NCBI GenBank assembly: GCA_963704565.1
Contig: OY969917.1
Location: forward strand, 2,852,001 to 2,916,000
Length of the DNA: 64,000 bases
Source: Rhodoblastus sp963704565
GTDB lineage: Bacteria > Pseudomonadota > Alphaproteobacteria > Rhizobiales > Beijerinckiaceae
Reading direction: 5' to 3'
Each line of letters opens with the position of its first letter. Within the stretch, counting starts at the first letter, position 1. A program made the position numbers and the translations under genes. The notes beneath the pieces were generated by a model. That model was not told the DNA's origin and did no database searches. It saw only the letters and a list, made by a program, of their open reading frames with translations. Positions 8,664-18,933 of this stretch are shown one piece after another.

Positions 8664-11454
8664 TCATTCGTCAGCTGTTTTTTTCAACCCATAGAGCGCC
8701 TCGAGCGCCTGTTTCGGCGTCATTTCATCGGGATTGAGCGCCATGAGCGCCTCGCGGACCGCGTCCGTCGCGGGCGGCGACGTTGCTTCGAGGCGCGAAA
8801 ACAAGGGAAGATCGGAAACCAGGCGTTCCACCGGAGCATTGCGATCCGTTTGTTCCAGCTCCGCCAGAATATGTTTCGCCCGCGCGATCACCGCCTTGGG
8901 CAGGCCGGCGAGTTTGGCGACCTGCACGCCATAGGATCGGTCCGCCGCGCCCTGAGCGACTTCGTGCAGGAAAACGACGTCGCCATTCCAGTCGGTGACG
9001 CGCATGCAGAGATTTACAAGGCGCGTCAGCCTTTGGCCCAAATGGGTCAGCTCATGGAAATGAGTGGCGAAGAGCGCCCGCGACCGATTGACCTCATGAA
9101 GATGTTCCATGACCGCCCAGGCGATCGAAAGACCGTCGTAAGTCGCGGTTCCGCGACCGATTTCATCGAGAATGACCAGGGATTTCGGGGTCGCCTGGTT
9201 GAGGATGGTCGCGGTCTCGACCATTTCCACCATGAAAGTCGAGCGGCCGCGTGCGAGATCGTCAGAGGCCCCGACGCGCGAGAACAAACGATCGACCACG
9301 CCGATCTTTGCCGCTTTCGCCGGCACGAAGGAGCCCATCTGCGCCAGGATCACGATCAAGGCGTTCTGCCTCAGGAAGGTCGATTTGCCCGCCATGTTCG
9401 GCCCCGTGACGACCGCGATCCTTCCGCCCGAAACCGAGGGGCCTTTTTTGAGCAAGCCGCCGAGATCGCAGTCGTTTGGCACGAACGCCTCGCCGCGCGC
9501 CCGTAACGCCGCCTCGACCACAGGATGGCGACCGCCGACAATCTCAAAATCGACGCTGTCATCGACCTTGGGACGCACCCAATCGGCCGCAATCGCGATT
9601 TCGGCGAGGGCGGCGAGGATGTCCACGGCGGCCAGTTCTTTCGCCGCCGCCTCGATTTCGGCGGCGGCCCCTTGCGCCCGGACGACGAAATCGTCGAATA
9701 ATCTTTTTTCGATGGCGACCGCCTCGTCCGCCGCATGGGCGATGCGTCCTTCGAGTTCCGCCAGTTGGTTGGTCGAAAACCGCATCGCGCCCGCCATGGT
9801 CTGGCGATGGATGAATGTTTCGTTGAACGGCGGCCGGAGCAACTTTTCGCCCTGCGCCTGCGAAACCTCGATGAAAAAGCCCAAAAAATTGTTTTGCTTG
9901 ATTTTGAGCTGTTTCGTTTCCGCCAGCTCGCAATAGCGGCCTTGCAAAGCCGCGACCACCCGCCGGCTTTCGTCACGCAGGCTACGAACTTCATCGAGCG
10001 CGAGATCGAAGCCTCGCTGAATGAAACCCCCGGCTTTGCGATCGAGCGGGGGGCTCGAACTCAAGCGCCAAACCCAAATCCTGCGCCAGACCTAAATCAA
10101 GGCCCGACAAAAACGCCGCGATCGACGACAGAAGACTTGGCGGACCTGCTTCAAATAAAATCCGCCCGCAATCCTGCGCCGCAAACAGGCCATCGCGCAA
10201 CGCAGCGAGATCGCGCGGGCCACCGCGATCAACCGCCAAGCGCGCCAAGGCCCGCGTCAGATCGGGAACATTCTTCAGCCGCTCCCGAATGTCCGCCCGC
10301 AAATTCACGGCGGCGGCGAAAAAGGCGACGGCGTCATGTCGCGCCGCGATCTTGTCGAGATCCAGCAGCGGTGTGGCGAGCCAGGACGAAAGCATCCGCG
10401 CGCCCGCCGAAGTCATCGTCCGATCCAGAACCGAAATCAGCGCGCCGGATCGCGCCCCTGCCATGGTGCGATGCAGTTCAAGGCTTGCGCGGGTCGACGC
10501 GTCGATCTGAAGGTTCGCGCCAGCGTCGGCATGGCGGGGAAAGTTCAGCCGCGGTCGCGAGGACTTTTGCGTCCGATCTATGTAGGAAAGCGCCGCCGCG
10601 GCGGCCTGTGTTTCCGCGCGCGTCAACGCGCCGAAACCATCAAGGGTCGCGACGCCAAAATAGTCCGTCAGGCTTCGCGCCGCGATGTCGCTATCACCGG
10701 CCATGCGCCCCAAGGGAACCACGGCCGCCCCGAAATCGCTCAACATCCGACAAAAACCTTCGTCGGTCAGGATTGGCTCGGCGGCGATGATTTCCCGGGG
10801 GTCCAGACGCGCCAGCAGCGCTGGCAATCCTTGAGCGTCCGTTTCGAAAACGTCGAAATCGCCGGTGGAGATTTCCACCGCCGCGACCCCGAACAGCCAG
10901 TCGGACGACGAATCGCGCTGCCGGACCAGCGCCACAAAAAGATTGGCGCGACCGGGGTCTAACAACTGATCTTCGGTCAGCGTTCCTGGCGTAACGATGC
11001 GCACGACTTCACGGCGGACAACCGATTTGGATCCACGCTTTCGCGCTTCCGCCGGGTTCTCGGTCTGCTCGCAAACCGCGACCCGATGGCCAGCAAGAAT
11101 CAAGCGTTGCAAATATTCTTCCGATCTCTCGATCGGAACGCCACACATTGGAATATCATCTCCAAGATGTTTTCCACGCTTGGTAAGAACGATACCCAGT
11201 CCTTTGGATGCGATTTCAGCGTCTTCGAAAAACAATTCGTAAAAATCGCCCATTCGATAAAAGAGAAGGCAATCTCTGTGCTCCGCTTTGATCGCCAAAT
11301 ATTGCGTCATCATCGGCGTGATGCGTTCGGTCGGCTCTCCTTGCTCCCGACGATACCATCCTCCCATGCCACGCGCGCCGTCGCCCGCATCCTGTGCGCC
11401 GTCCAACTCGCGCGTGCTCTCAGCGTCCATGAGCTTCCCTGTTCCGTTCCGCAT
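8664..11454 (-). pseudogene. mutS: DNA mismatch repair protein MutS, split by a one-base insertion
   Basis: MutS binds mismatches and starts methyl-directed-type repair. The N-terminal part (frame 11454 to 9991) holds the mismatch-binding domain with FYRMGDFYELFFEDA, the connector and the core. The C-terminal part (frame 10064 to 8664) continues the core (LKIKQNNFLGFFIEV) and carries the ATPase with GPNMAGKSTF and a C-terminal dimerisation helix. The reading frame changes inside six consecutive G bases at 10048-10053 (C on the coding strand). Deleting one base fuses the halves into one 929-residue protein of ordinary alphaproteobacterial length, with no residues missing. Either the allele is inactive or the base is a sequencing error. 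The gene is divergent from maeB, with about 200 bases between them. Confidence 0.93.
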
Positions 11455-11656
11455 GGCCGAACGCTAACAAAAACGACGCCATCCCGCACTCCGCATCGGC
11501 TATCGAAATTCAATTTTGAACAACTCTCTTCGAAACTTATGGACGGCGCCGTTGAAAAACCTTTTAGTCCAAAAGCAATGCTTGTCGCCGACGAGGTCGC
11601 GCGGCTAAGTTCCCCGCTCGCTGAGAACCGATAAAACGAAAACCAAGAGCAGATCG

Positions 11657-13942
11657 ATGTCCGAAAACAAGCCGACCCGTGGCAAGCGCCCGACTTTCAC
11701 CGATCAGGAAGCGCTGCAGTTCCACTCTCGCGGGAGGCCGGGCAAGTTTCAGATTACTCCGACCAAGCCGATGGCCACCCAGCGCGATCTGTCGCTCGCT
11801 TATTCGCCCGGCGTCGCCGTGCCGGTCCAGGCGATCGCGGACGATCCCTCCAGGGCCTATGATTACACGACCAAGGGAAATCTCGTCGCGGTGATCACCA
11901 ACGGGACCGCGATTCTCGGCATGGGCAATTTGGGCGCCTTGGCCTCCAAGCCGGTCATGGAGGGCAAATGCGTCCTGTTCAAACGTTTCGCGGATGTCGA
12001 TTCGATCGATCTCGAGGTCGGGACGGAAGACCCGGATGAATTCATCAATGCCGTCCGTTATCTCGGCCCGACCTTCGGCGGCATCAATCTCGAAGACATC
12101 AAGGCCCCCGAATGTTTCATAATCGAGGAGCGGTTGCGCGAATTGATGGACATTCCCGTTTTTCATGACGATCAGCACGGAACGGCGATCATCGCCACCG
12201 CCGGCATGATCAACGGCATGCATCTCACCGGGCGGGATATCAAGAAAACCAAACTCGTCTGCAATGGCGCCGGCGCCGCCGGCATCGCCTGCCTCGATCT
12301 CATCAAGGCGATGGGATTCGCCCCCGAAAATGTCACCCTGTGCGACACCAAGGGCGTGGTATACCAGGGTCGCACCGCCGGCATGAACCAATGGAAATCC
12401 GCTCATGCGGTCGCGACCGACAGGCGCACGCTCGCGGACGCCATGGTGGACGCCGACATTTTCTTCGGACTGTCGGCGAAGGGTGCGCTCACGCCGGAAA
12501 TGGTCAAATCCATGGCGCCCAATCCCATCATTTTCGCCATGGCCAATCCCGACCCCGAAATCACGCCCGAGGACGCGCTTGCGGCGCGGCCCGACGCCAT
12601 CGTCGCGACCGGCCGCTCCGATTACCCGAATCAGGTCAATAACGTTCTCGGCTTTCCCTATATTTTCCGCGGCGCGCTCGACGTTCACGCCAAGACCATC
12701 AATATGGAGATGAAGATCGCCGCCGTGGGCGCCTTGGCGCAACTGGCGCGCGAGGATGTGCCCGATGACGTCGCCCGCGCCTATCAGGGCGAGCGCCCCC
12801 AATTCGGTCGGGATTATCTGATCCCGGTTCCGTTCGATCCACGTTTGATTTCGATCGTTCCTCCGGCGGTTGCTCAGGCCGCGATGGAAACCGGCGTCGC
12901 GCGCAAGCCGATCATCGACATGGAAGCCTATCGCGCCGAGCTTTCGGCGCGCCGCGATCCGGTTGCCGGTTTGATGCAAACCATCATGGACCGGGTCAAG
13001 CGTCACCCCAAACGGGTCGTTTTTGCCGAAGGCGAGGAAGAACAGGTGATTCGCGCCGCCGTCGCCTTCGTCAATCAGGGCCTCGGCTCGGCGATTCTCG
13101 TCGGGCGGGAGGACAGGATCGCCGAGGTCACCGAGAAAGCCGGCATCGAACTCGACGATAAACTGATCGAAATCCATAATGCGCGGATTTCACGCAAGAA
13201 CGCCGCCTATGCCCAGTTGCTCTACGAGCGTCTGCAGCGCAAGGGCTTCCTGATGCGCGACTGCCAGCGCCTGATCAACAACGACCGTAACCATTACGCG
13301 GCGGCGATGGTCTCCGCTGGCGACGCCGACGCGATGGTCACCGGCGTGACCCGCAATTTCTCGATTGCCCTGGAAGAGGTTCAGCGGGTCATTGATCCCA
13401 AACCCGGACACAAGCTCATCGGCGTTTCAATCATCTTGGCGCGCGGAAGGCCGGTGATCGTCGCGGACACCGCCATCATGGAATTGCCGGAGGCGGAAGA
13501 TCTCGCCGACATCGCCGTTGAGGTGGCGGGATTCGCGCGGCGCCTGGGATATGAACCGCGCGTCGCGTTGCTTGCCTTCTCCAGTTTCGGCCATCCGCCG
13601 GGCGAACGTTCGATCCGGGTCAAGGAAGCGGTCCGTCTCCTCGACCAGCGCCGCGTCGATTTTGAATATGACGGCGAAATGGCGGCGGATGTCGCACTGA
13701 ACAAGGAAGCCATGGCGCTTTATCCTTTCTGCCGCCTTACCGATACCGCCAATGTTCTGGTCATGCCGGCGTTCCACGCCGCGTCGATTTCGACCAAAAT
13801 GATGCTCGAACTAGGCGACGCGACGGTGATCGGCCCGATGCTTGTCGGCCTCGACAAGCCTGTCCAGATCGTCCAACTCGGCGGAAAGGACAGCGATATC
13901 GTCAACATGGCCGCCATGGCCGCCTTCACCGCCGAGCAATGA
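11657..13942 (+). CDS. maeB: NADP-type malic enzyme with phosphotransacetylase-like C-terminal domain
   Basis: Converts malate to pyruvate and CO2 with reduction of NAD(P). The 761-residue length is that of the long MaeB class. The malic enzyme N-terminal domain (about 20-150) and NAD-binding domain (about 160-400, with ICNGAGAAGIACLDL-like glycine-rich turn and MANPDPEITPEDA) are followed by a phosphate acetyl/butyryl-transferase-like domain (about 430-755). In characterised relatives that domain is not catalytic but mediates oligomerisation and acetyl-CoA regulation. The start ATG has a GAG-containing ribosome-binding site 7 bases upstream. The gene stands between divergent mutS and downstream argG and is probably monocistronic. 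It would feed pyruvate and NADPH during growth on C4 or C2 compounds. Confidence 0.95.
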   Translation: MSENKPTRGKRPTFTDQEALQFHSRGRPGKFQITPTKPMATQRDLSLAYSPGVAVPVQAIADDPSRAYDYTTKGNLVAVITNGTAILGMGNLGALASKPVMEGKCVLFKRFADVDSIDLEVGTEDPDEFINAVRYLGPTFGGINLEDIKAPECFIIEERLRELMDIPVFHDDQHGTAIIATAGMINGMHLTGRDIKKTKLVCNGAGAAGIACLDLIKAMGFAPENVTLCDTKGVVYQGRTAGMNQWKSAHAVATDRRTLADAMVDADIFFGLSAKGALTPEMVKSMAPNPIIFAMANPDPEITPEDALAARPDAIVATGRSDYPNQVNNVLGFPYIFRGALDVHAKTINMEMKIAAVGALAQLAREDVPDDVARAYQGERPQFGRDYLIPVPFDPRLISIVPPAVAQAAMETGVARKPIIDMEAYRAELSARRDPVAGLMQTIMDRVKRHPKRVVFAEGEEEQVIRAAVAFVNQGLGSAILVGREDRIAEVTEKAGIELDDKLIEIHNARISRKNAAYAQLLYERLQRKGFLMRDCQRLINNDRNHYAAAMVSAGDADAMVTGVTRNFSIALEEVQRVIDPKPGHKLIGVSIILARGRPVIVADTAIMELPEAEDLADIAVEVAGFARRLGYEPRVALLAFSSFGHPPGERSIRVKEAVRLLDQRRVDFEYDGEMAADVALNKEAMALYPFCRLTDTANVLVMPAFHAASISTKMMLELGDATVIGPMLVGLDKPVQIVQLGGKDSDIVNMAAMAAFTAEQ

Positions 13943-14050
13943 ACTTTCGCTGCCGCATGTCTTCTGGATCGCGCCAAAGGTCGTGCTAAGGGTTGCGCGA
14001 AGTTTTAGCGCGCCTACAGTCCCGCCGATTTTTCACCGGATCGAAACGCA

Positions 14051-15292
14051 ATGTCCAAACCCACGAACGACGTCAAGAAGGTCGTCCTTGCCTATTCCGG
14101 CGGCCTCGATACCTCCATCATCCTCAAATGGCTGCAGACGACCTATGGCTGCGAGGTCGTGACCTTCACCGCCGATCTCGGCCAGGGCGAAGAGCTTGAG
14201 CCGGCCCGCAAAAAGGCCGAGCTGCTCGGCATCAAGCCGGAAAACATCTTTATCGAGGATCTGCGCGAGGAATTCGTTCGCGATTACGTTTTTCCGATGT
14301 TCCGCGCCAATGCCCAATATGAGGGCCTTTATCTGCTCGGCACGTCGATCGCCCGGCCGCTGATTTCGAAAAAGCAGATCGAGATCGCCCGAAAGGTGGG
14401 TGCCGACGCCGTCTGCCATGGCGCGACCGGCAAGGGCAACGATCAGGTGCGGTTCGAATTGTCCTATTATGCGCTGGAACCGGACATCAAGGTCATTGCT
14501 CCCTGGCGCGAATGGGATCTGTCTTCGCGCACCGAGCTGATCGATTTCGCCGAAACGCACCAGATTCCGATCGCCAAGGACAAACGCGGCGAATCGCCCT
14601 TTTCTACCGACGCCAACCTGCTCCACACTTCCTCCGAGGGCAAAGTCCTCGAAGACCCGGCGCAGGAAACGCCCGATTATGTCTATTCGCGGACGATCGA
14701 CCCGGAGAACGCGCCCGACAAGCCGTCCTATATCGAGATCGATTTCGAAAAGGGCGATCCGGTCGCGATCGACGGCGAAAAGCTCTCACCGGCGGCGCTG
14801 CTGGGCAAATTGAACGAACTGGGTCGCGCCAATGGCATTGGCCGGCTCGATCTCGTCGAGAACCGCTTCGTCGGCATGAAATCGCGCGGCATGTATGAGA
14901 CGCCGGGGGGAACGATCCTCTATTTCGCGCATCGCGGGATCGAATCCATCACCCTCGACCGTGGCGCCGCGCATCTCAAAGACGAGCTGATGCCGAAATA
15001 TGCCGAGCTGATTTACAACGGTTTCTGGTTCGCGCCTGAGCGCGAACTGCTCCAGACTCTGATCGACAAAAGCCAGGAAAATGCCACCGGCCGCGTGCGC
15101 ATGAAGCTCTACAAGGGCAGCGCCTCGGTCGTCGGGCGCGAAAGCGCCTATTCGCTCTATGATCAGGAACTGGTCACTTTCGAAGAAGGCGCCGTGGCCT
15201 ATGACCATCGCGACGCGGCAGGGTTCATCAAACTGAACGCTTTGCGCTTGCGCACCTTGGCCAAGCGCCAGCAAAAAATTTCCAAAAATTGA
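14051..15292 (+). CDS. argG: Argininosuccinate synthase
   Basis: Joins citrulline and aspartate with ATP in the penultimate step of arginine synthesis. The 413-residue protein has the adenylation PP-loop signature AYSGGLDTS near residues 14-22, the citrulline/aspartate-binding segment GATGKGNDQVRFE, and the family's C-terminal region ending in basic residues. Length and motifs are complete. A promoter-like pair, TTGCGC and TACAGT with 16-base spacing, lies about 40 bases upstream in the 108-base gap after maeB, but is only a visual match. A perfect inverted repeat follows the stop codon. Confidence 0.96.
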   Translation: MSKPTNDVKKVVLAYSGGLDTSIILKWLQTTYGCEVVTFTADLGQGEELEPARKKAELLGIKPENIFIEDLREEFVRDYVFPMFRANAQYEGLYLLGTSIARPLISKKQIEIARKVGADAVCHGATGKGNDQVRFELSYYALEPDIKVIAPWREWDLSSRTELIDFAETHQIPIAKDKRGESPFSTDANLLHTSSEGKVLEDPAQETPDYVYSRTIDPENAPDKPSYIEIDFEKGDPVAIDGEKLSPAALLGKLNELGRANGIGRLDLVENRFVGMKSRGMYETPGGTILYFAHRGIESITLDRGAAHLKDELMPKYAELIYNGFWFAPERELLQTLIDKSQENATGRVRMKLYKGSASVVGRESAYSLYDQELVTFEEGAVAYDHRDAAGFIKLNALRLRTLAKRQQKISKN

Positions 15293-15300
15293 ACAAAGCG

Positions 15301-15329
15301 CGTCGCCCGGCCCACTCCGTCGGGCGACG
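15301..15329 (+). terminator. Inverted repeat downstream of argG
   Basis: Perfect 9-bp arms, CGTCGCCCG at 15301-15309 and CGGGCGACG at 15321-15329, enclose an 11-base loop only 8 bases after the argG stop. The following tract (ATTTGACCGCTTTG) is only moderately T-rich, so intrinsic termination is plausible but not certain. Confidence 0.5.
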
Positions 15330-15595
15330 ATTTGACCGCTTTGTGATGCCATTTTTGATCGGTTGAAGGCTCAGTTCGCCATTCCAGGCTGGCGACGTTT
15401 GAGCCTCGAAACCGCTTGCTCTTCGGGAGCGAACCATTTCTCTTCAAGGCGACTGCGCTTATACGGTTTCCAATCCCGTGATTTTCCTATAGATCAGGCG
15501 GCAAATGACGAGGCTTCGGGGATCCCGGCGCCGCCTTGTCGATACCATCCTGGCGCCGTCCCATCCGCATGACGCTTAGGCGACAAATTCACGGC

Positions 15596-15618
15596 GCCTG
15601 CCGAACCGAACGGCAGGC
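15596..15618 (+). promoter_or_regulatory. Perfect hairpin in the typA leader
   Basis: Arms GCCTGCCG (15596-15603) and CGGCAGGC (15611-15618) flank a 7-base loop. The hairpin ends 17 bases before the typA ATG, next to the likely ribosome-binding site, and could influence translation or terminate upstream transcripts. No T-run follows. Confidence 0.4.
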
Positions 15619-15635
15619 CAATCTTTCGGACGCTC

Positions 15636-17447
15636 ATGAAACTGCGCAATATCGCCATCATCGCCCATGTCGACCACGGCAAGACCACCCTGGTGGATCA
15701 ATTGCTCCGCCAGTCTGGCGCCTTTCGCGACAACCAGCGCGTGGCCGAACGCGTCATGGATTCCAACGATCTCGAGCGTGAACGCGGGATCACCATTCTC
15801 GCCAAGGCGACTTCGGTGGTTTGGAAGGACACGCAAATCAACATCGTCGATACGCCTGGCCACGCCGATTTCGGCGGCGAAGTCGAACGCATTCTTTCGA
15901 TGGTTGACGGCGCCATCGTTCTGGTCGACGCCGCTGAAGGCCCCATGCCGCAGACAAAATTCGTCGTCGGCAAGGCGCTCAAGATTGGCCTCAAGCCGAT
16001 CGTCGCCATCAATAAAGTCGACAAGCCTGACGCCCGGCCGAGCGAAGTGATCAACGAAGTGTTCGACCTTTTCGCCGCGCTCGACGCCGACGACGAACAG
16101 CTCGACTTTCCAATCCTCTACGGCTCGTCGAAACAGGGTTGGATGTCCGACAGCCCCGACAAGCCGACGCCCGATCTTGCGCCTATGTTCGATTTGGTTC
16201 TCGATCACGTTCCAGAGCCCAAGGTCGAGGAGGGCGGCTTCCGAATGCTCGCCACTCTGCTCGAATCCAATCCCTATCTCGGCCGCATCATCACCGGCCG
16301 GATCTTTTCGGGTTCGATCAAACCGAATCAGCCAGTCAAAGTGCTCGACCGGATGGGCAATGTTGTCGAACAGGGCCGCGTTTCCAAAATTCTCGCGTTC
16401 CGCGGCATAGAACGCCAGCCGATCGAGGAAGCCGAAGCGGGCGACATTATCGCCATCGCCGGGTTGGAGAAGTTCAACGTCGCCGACACGTTGAGCGCGC
16501 CTGAAGTGACGGAGCCCCTGCAAGCCCAGCCCATCGACCCTCCGACCTTGTCCATGACCTTTCTTGTCAATGACTCGCCGCTCGCGGGAACAGAAGGCGA
16601 CAAGGTGACCAGCCGCGTCATTCGGGACCGCCTGTACAAGGAAGCCGAAGGCAATGTCGCGCTGAAGATCGAGGATTCGTCGGGCTCGGATTCTTATATC
16701 GTGTCAGGGCGCGGCGAATTGCAGCTCGCCATCCTCATCGAGACCATGCGGCGCGAGGGCTTCGAGCTTGGCATTTCCCGTCCGCGCGTCGTCTTCAAGA
16801 AAGCGGAGGATGGGATCCGACTCGAACCGATCGAGGAGGTTGTTATCGACGTCGACGAGGAATTTTCCGGCGTCGTCGTCCAGAAAATGTCGGAACGCAA
16901 GGCCGAAATGATCGAGATGCGCCCATCCGGCGGAAACCGTCAGCGCCTCGTTTTTCACGCCCCGACCCGAGGCCTCATCGGCTACCAGGGCGAATTGCTG
17001 ACCGACACGCGCGGCACGGCGATCATGAACCGCCTGTTCCATGACTACGCGCCTTATAAGGGCGACATCCAGGGACGTCGTAACGGCGTGCTGATCTCGA
17101 ATGACGCCGGCGAAGCCGTGGCCTATGCAATGTGGAACCTCGAAGACCGCGGGCCGATGATGATCGAACCTGGCTGGAAGGTTTACCGGGGCATGATCGT
17201 CGGCCAGCACACGCGCGAGAACGACCTCGAAGTCAATGTTCTCAAGGGTAAGAAACTCACCAATGTCCGCGCCGCCGGCAAGGACGAGGCCGTGAAATTG
17301 ACTCCGCCGATCCGGATGACGCTTGAAAAGGCTTTGGCCTATATTGAGGATGATGAATTAGTGGAGGTCACGCCGAAGTCGATCCGGCTTCGCAAGACCT
17401 TGCTCGATCCCAATGACCGCAAGCGCGCCGACCGCGCCAAGGAATAG
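15636..17447 (+). CDS. typA: Translational GTPase TypA/BipA
   Basis: A ribosome-associated GTPase needed for 50S assembly and growth under stress or cold. The 603-residue protein has the G1 motif AHVDHGKTTL at residues 10-19, G3 DTPGHADFGGEV, and G4 NKVDKPDARP. The EF-G-like domains III and V and the TypA-specific C-terminal domain follow; GYQGELLTDTRGTAIMNRLF is a family hallmark. Everything is present, including the basic C-terminus. The start is preceded by a hairpin leader and a weak GGA-type ribosome-binding site. No operon partner is evident: regB starts 86 bases downstream and looks separately expressed. Confidence 0.97.
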   Translation: MKLRNIAIIAHVDHGKTTLVDQLLRQSGAFRDNQRVAERVMDSNDLERERGITILAKATSVVWKDTQINIVDTPGHADFGGEVERILSMVDGAIVLVDAAEGPMPQTKFVVGKALKIGLKPIVAINKVDKPDARPSEVINEVFDLFAALDADDEQLDFPILYGSSKQGWMSDSPDKPTPDLAPMFDLVLDHVPEPKVEEGGFRMLATLLESNPYLGRIITGRIFSGSIKPNQPVKVLDRMGNVVEQGRVSKILAFRGIERQPIEEAEAGDIIAIAGLEKFNVADTLSAPEVTEPLQAQPIDPPTLSMTFLVNDSPLAGTEGDKVTSRVIRDRLYKEAEGNVALKIEDSSGSDSYIVSGRGELQLAILIETMRREGFELGISRPRVVFKKAEDGIRLEPIEEVVIDVDEEFSGVVVQKMSERKAEMIEMRPSGGNRQRLVFHAPTRGLIGYQGELLTDTRGTAIMNRLFHDYAPYKGDIQGRRNGVLISNDAGEAVAYAMWNLEDRGPMMIEPGWKVYRGMIVGQHTRENDLEVNVLKGKKLTNVRAAGKDEAVKLTPPIRMTLEKALAYIEDDELVEVTPKSIRLRKTLLDPNDRKRADRAKE

Positions 17448-17532
17448 GATTTCTTAGCCCGTCCGCCGCCAGCCGCAGAACAGTTTTGGCAACGGACCTT
17501 TTCGCTTTCGCCTTTTGAGGTGCCTGTATCCC

Positions 17533-18870
17533 ATGGAAACAAGGCCTATTGCGCCAATGTTCGGCCGGGAAGGCCGCAATTTGCGGATCGAAACGCTGAC
17601 GCAATTGCGCTGGCTCGCGCTGTTTGGACAGCTTTTTACTGTTTTAGCGGTCGCTTTTGGATTCAAATTCGACGTTCCCCTGCGTTGGTGCCTCGCCGTC
17701 ATCGGCGCCTCCGCTGTCTTGAATGTTTTTGTCGAGGTCTATTATCCGAAATCGCTCCGGCTTGAAGAGCGTCCGGCCATGGCTTTGCTGGCGTATGACG
17801 TTCTTCAACTTTCGACATTGCTGTTTTTGGTCGGCGGTCTCGACAACCCGTTTTTCATCTTGCTGCTGGCGCCGGTCACCATTGCCGCCGTCTCACTTCG
17901 CCCGCGCCAGATCGTGGCGATCGTCCTGCTGGCTTTGGCTTCCGCCGGCTTCCTCAGCATTTACCATTGGCCACTGCCGTGGTTCCCTGGCGCCGCGCTG
18001 GAATTGCCGTTGCTTTATCAATTCGGCGTCTCGATCGCTTTTTTGGTCGCGACCGCTTTCATTTGCACTTATGCCGCGCAAGTCGCCCACGAAGCGCGGA
18101 ACCTGAGTCTTGCCCTTACGGCGACGGAACTGGTTCTGGAACGCGAAAATCATCTCTCGCGCCTTGACGGACTGGCGGCGGCGGCGGCGCATGAACTCGG
18201 GACGCCGCTCGCCACGATCGCGGTGGTGAGCAAGGAATTGCGTCGCGCGAAATTGCCGGAGGAGTTCGCGGAAGATATCGATCTGCTCAACGAGCAGGCG
18301 CATCGATGTCGGGATATTCTCGGACGCATCGCATCCCTCGCTTCCGAGGAGCATCCGCAGCTCGACCATATCAAGTTGAGACATTGGATCGAGCATGTCG
18401 TCGCTCCTTTTCGGCGGCGCCTTGTTGACATCGAGATCGATATGGCGGGGGAAGGAGACGAGCCAATCGTCGCCAATAATCCGGCGCTGGCTTATGGCAT
18501 CGGCAATTTCGTCGATAACGCGCTTGATTTCGCTCTCACCAGGGTCGTGGTGAGGGCTTCGTGGACCAAGGAAAAGATAAACATTCGGATTGTCGACGAT
18601 GGTCCGGGGTTTCCGAATGAGATCCTGCCGCAAATCGGCGAACCTTATCTCAAGGGAAAATCGAACCGTCGTCTCAAGGCGGGAAACGTCGCAGGTATGG
18701 GATTGGGGATTTTCATTTCCAAGACCTTGCTCGAACGTACCGGCGCGAAGCTCCTTTTCTCGAACCGCAACGGGGCTGTCGTCGAAGTCGTCTGGAACCG
18801 CCATCAATTTGAGACAGGTCCAAAATTTTCACTTTCGCACTTGCCAACCGGCCCAGAGGGCATTTCATAG
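17533..18870 (+). CDS. regB: Redox sensor histidine kinase RegB/PrrB/ActS
   Basis: The membrane sensor of the RegBA system, which in alphaproteobacteria adjusts photosynthesis, respiration, carbon and nitrogen fixation to redox state. The N-terminal half has six likely membrane helices and the conserved GGLDNPFF loop (about residues 104-111) implicated in ubiquinone sensing. The H-box AAAHELGTPLA places the phospho-His at about 220. A cysteine 39 residues later, in HRCRDIL, matches the position of the redox-active Cys of Rhodobacter RegB. G boxes DDGPGFP and GMGLGIFIS are intact. I prefer the ATG at 17533, 12 bases after GAGG, over the TTG at 17515. The regulator gene lies 63 bases downstream; a senC/prrC gene is not between them. 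Confidence 0.93.
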   Translation: METRPIAPMFGREGRNLRIETLTQLRWLALFGQLFTVLAVAFGFKFDVPLRWCLAVIGASAVLNVFVEVYYPKSLRLEERPAMALLAYDVLQLSTLLFLVGGLDNPFFILLLAPVTIAAVSLRPRQIVAIVLLALASAGFLSIYHWPLPWFPGAALELPLLYQFGVSIAFLVATAFICTYAAQVAHEARNLSLALTATELVLERENHLSRLDGLAAAAAHELGTPLATIAVVSKELRRAKLPEEFAEDIDLLNEQAHRCRDILGRIASLASEEHPQLDHIKLRHWIEHVVAPFRRRLVDIEIDMAGEGDEPIVANNPALAYGIGNFVDNALDFALTRVVVRASWTKEKINIRIVDDGPGFPNEILPQIGEPYLKGKSNRRLKAGNVAGMGLGIFISKTLLERTGAKLLFSNRNGAVVEVVWNRHQFETGPKFSLSHLPTGPEGIS

Positions 18871-18933
18871 AGCGCTTAAAAATAAGAGTCGCGGGTCGGC
18901 CTATCGTGAACAAACCCGGTAAGAGGCGCAAAC

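Larger units (their letters stand above)
15293..15635. other. Intergenic region between argG and typA
   Basis: This 343-base stretch contains no credible reading frame. It holds a terminator-like inverted repeat just after argG and a second perfect hairpin just before typA, both listed separately. The middle part (about 15340-15590) shows no recognisable RNA gene or regulatory motif. Confidence 0.5.

Noticed and set aside
11564..13177. A 537-codon open frame on the minus strand opposite maeB
   Set aside because: It lies entirely antisense to a well-conserved enzyme and its composition reflects the codon bias of a GC-rich gene; no protein family is recognisable.
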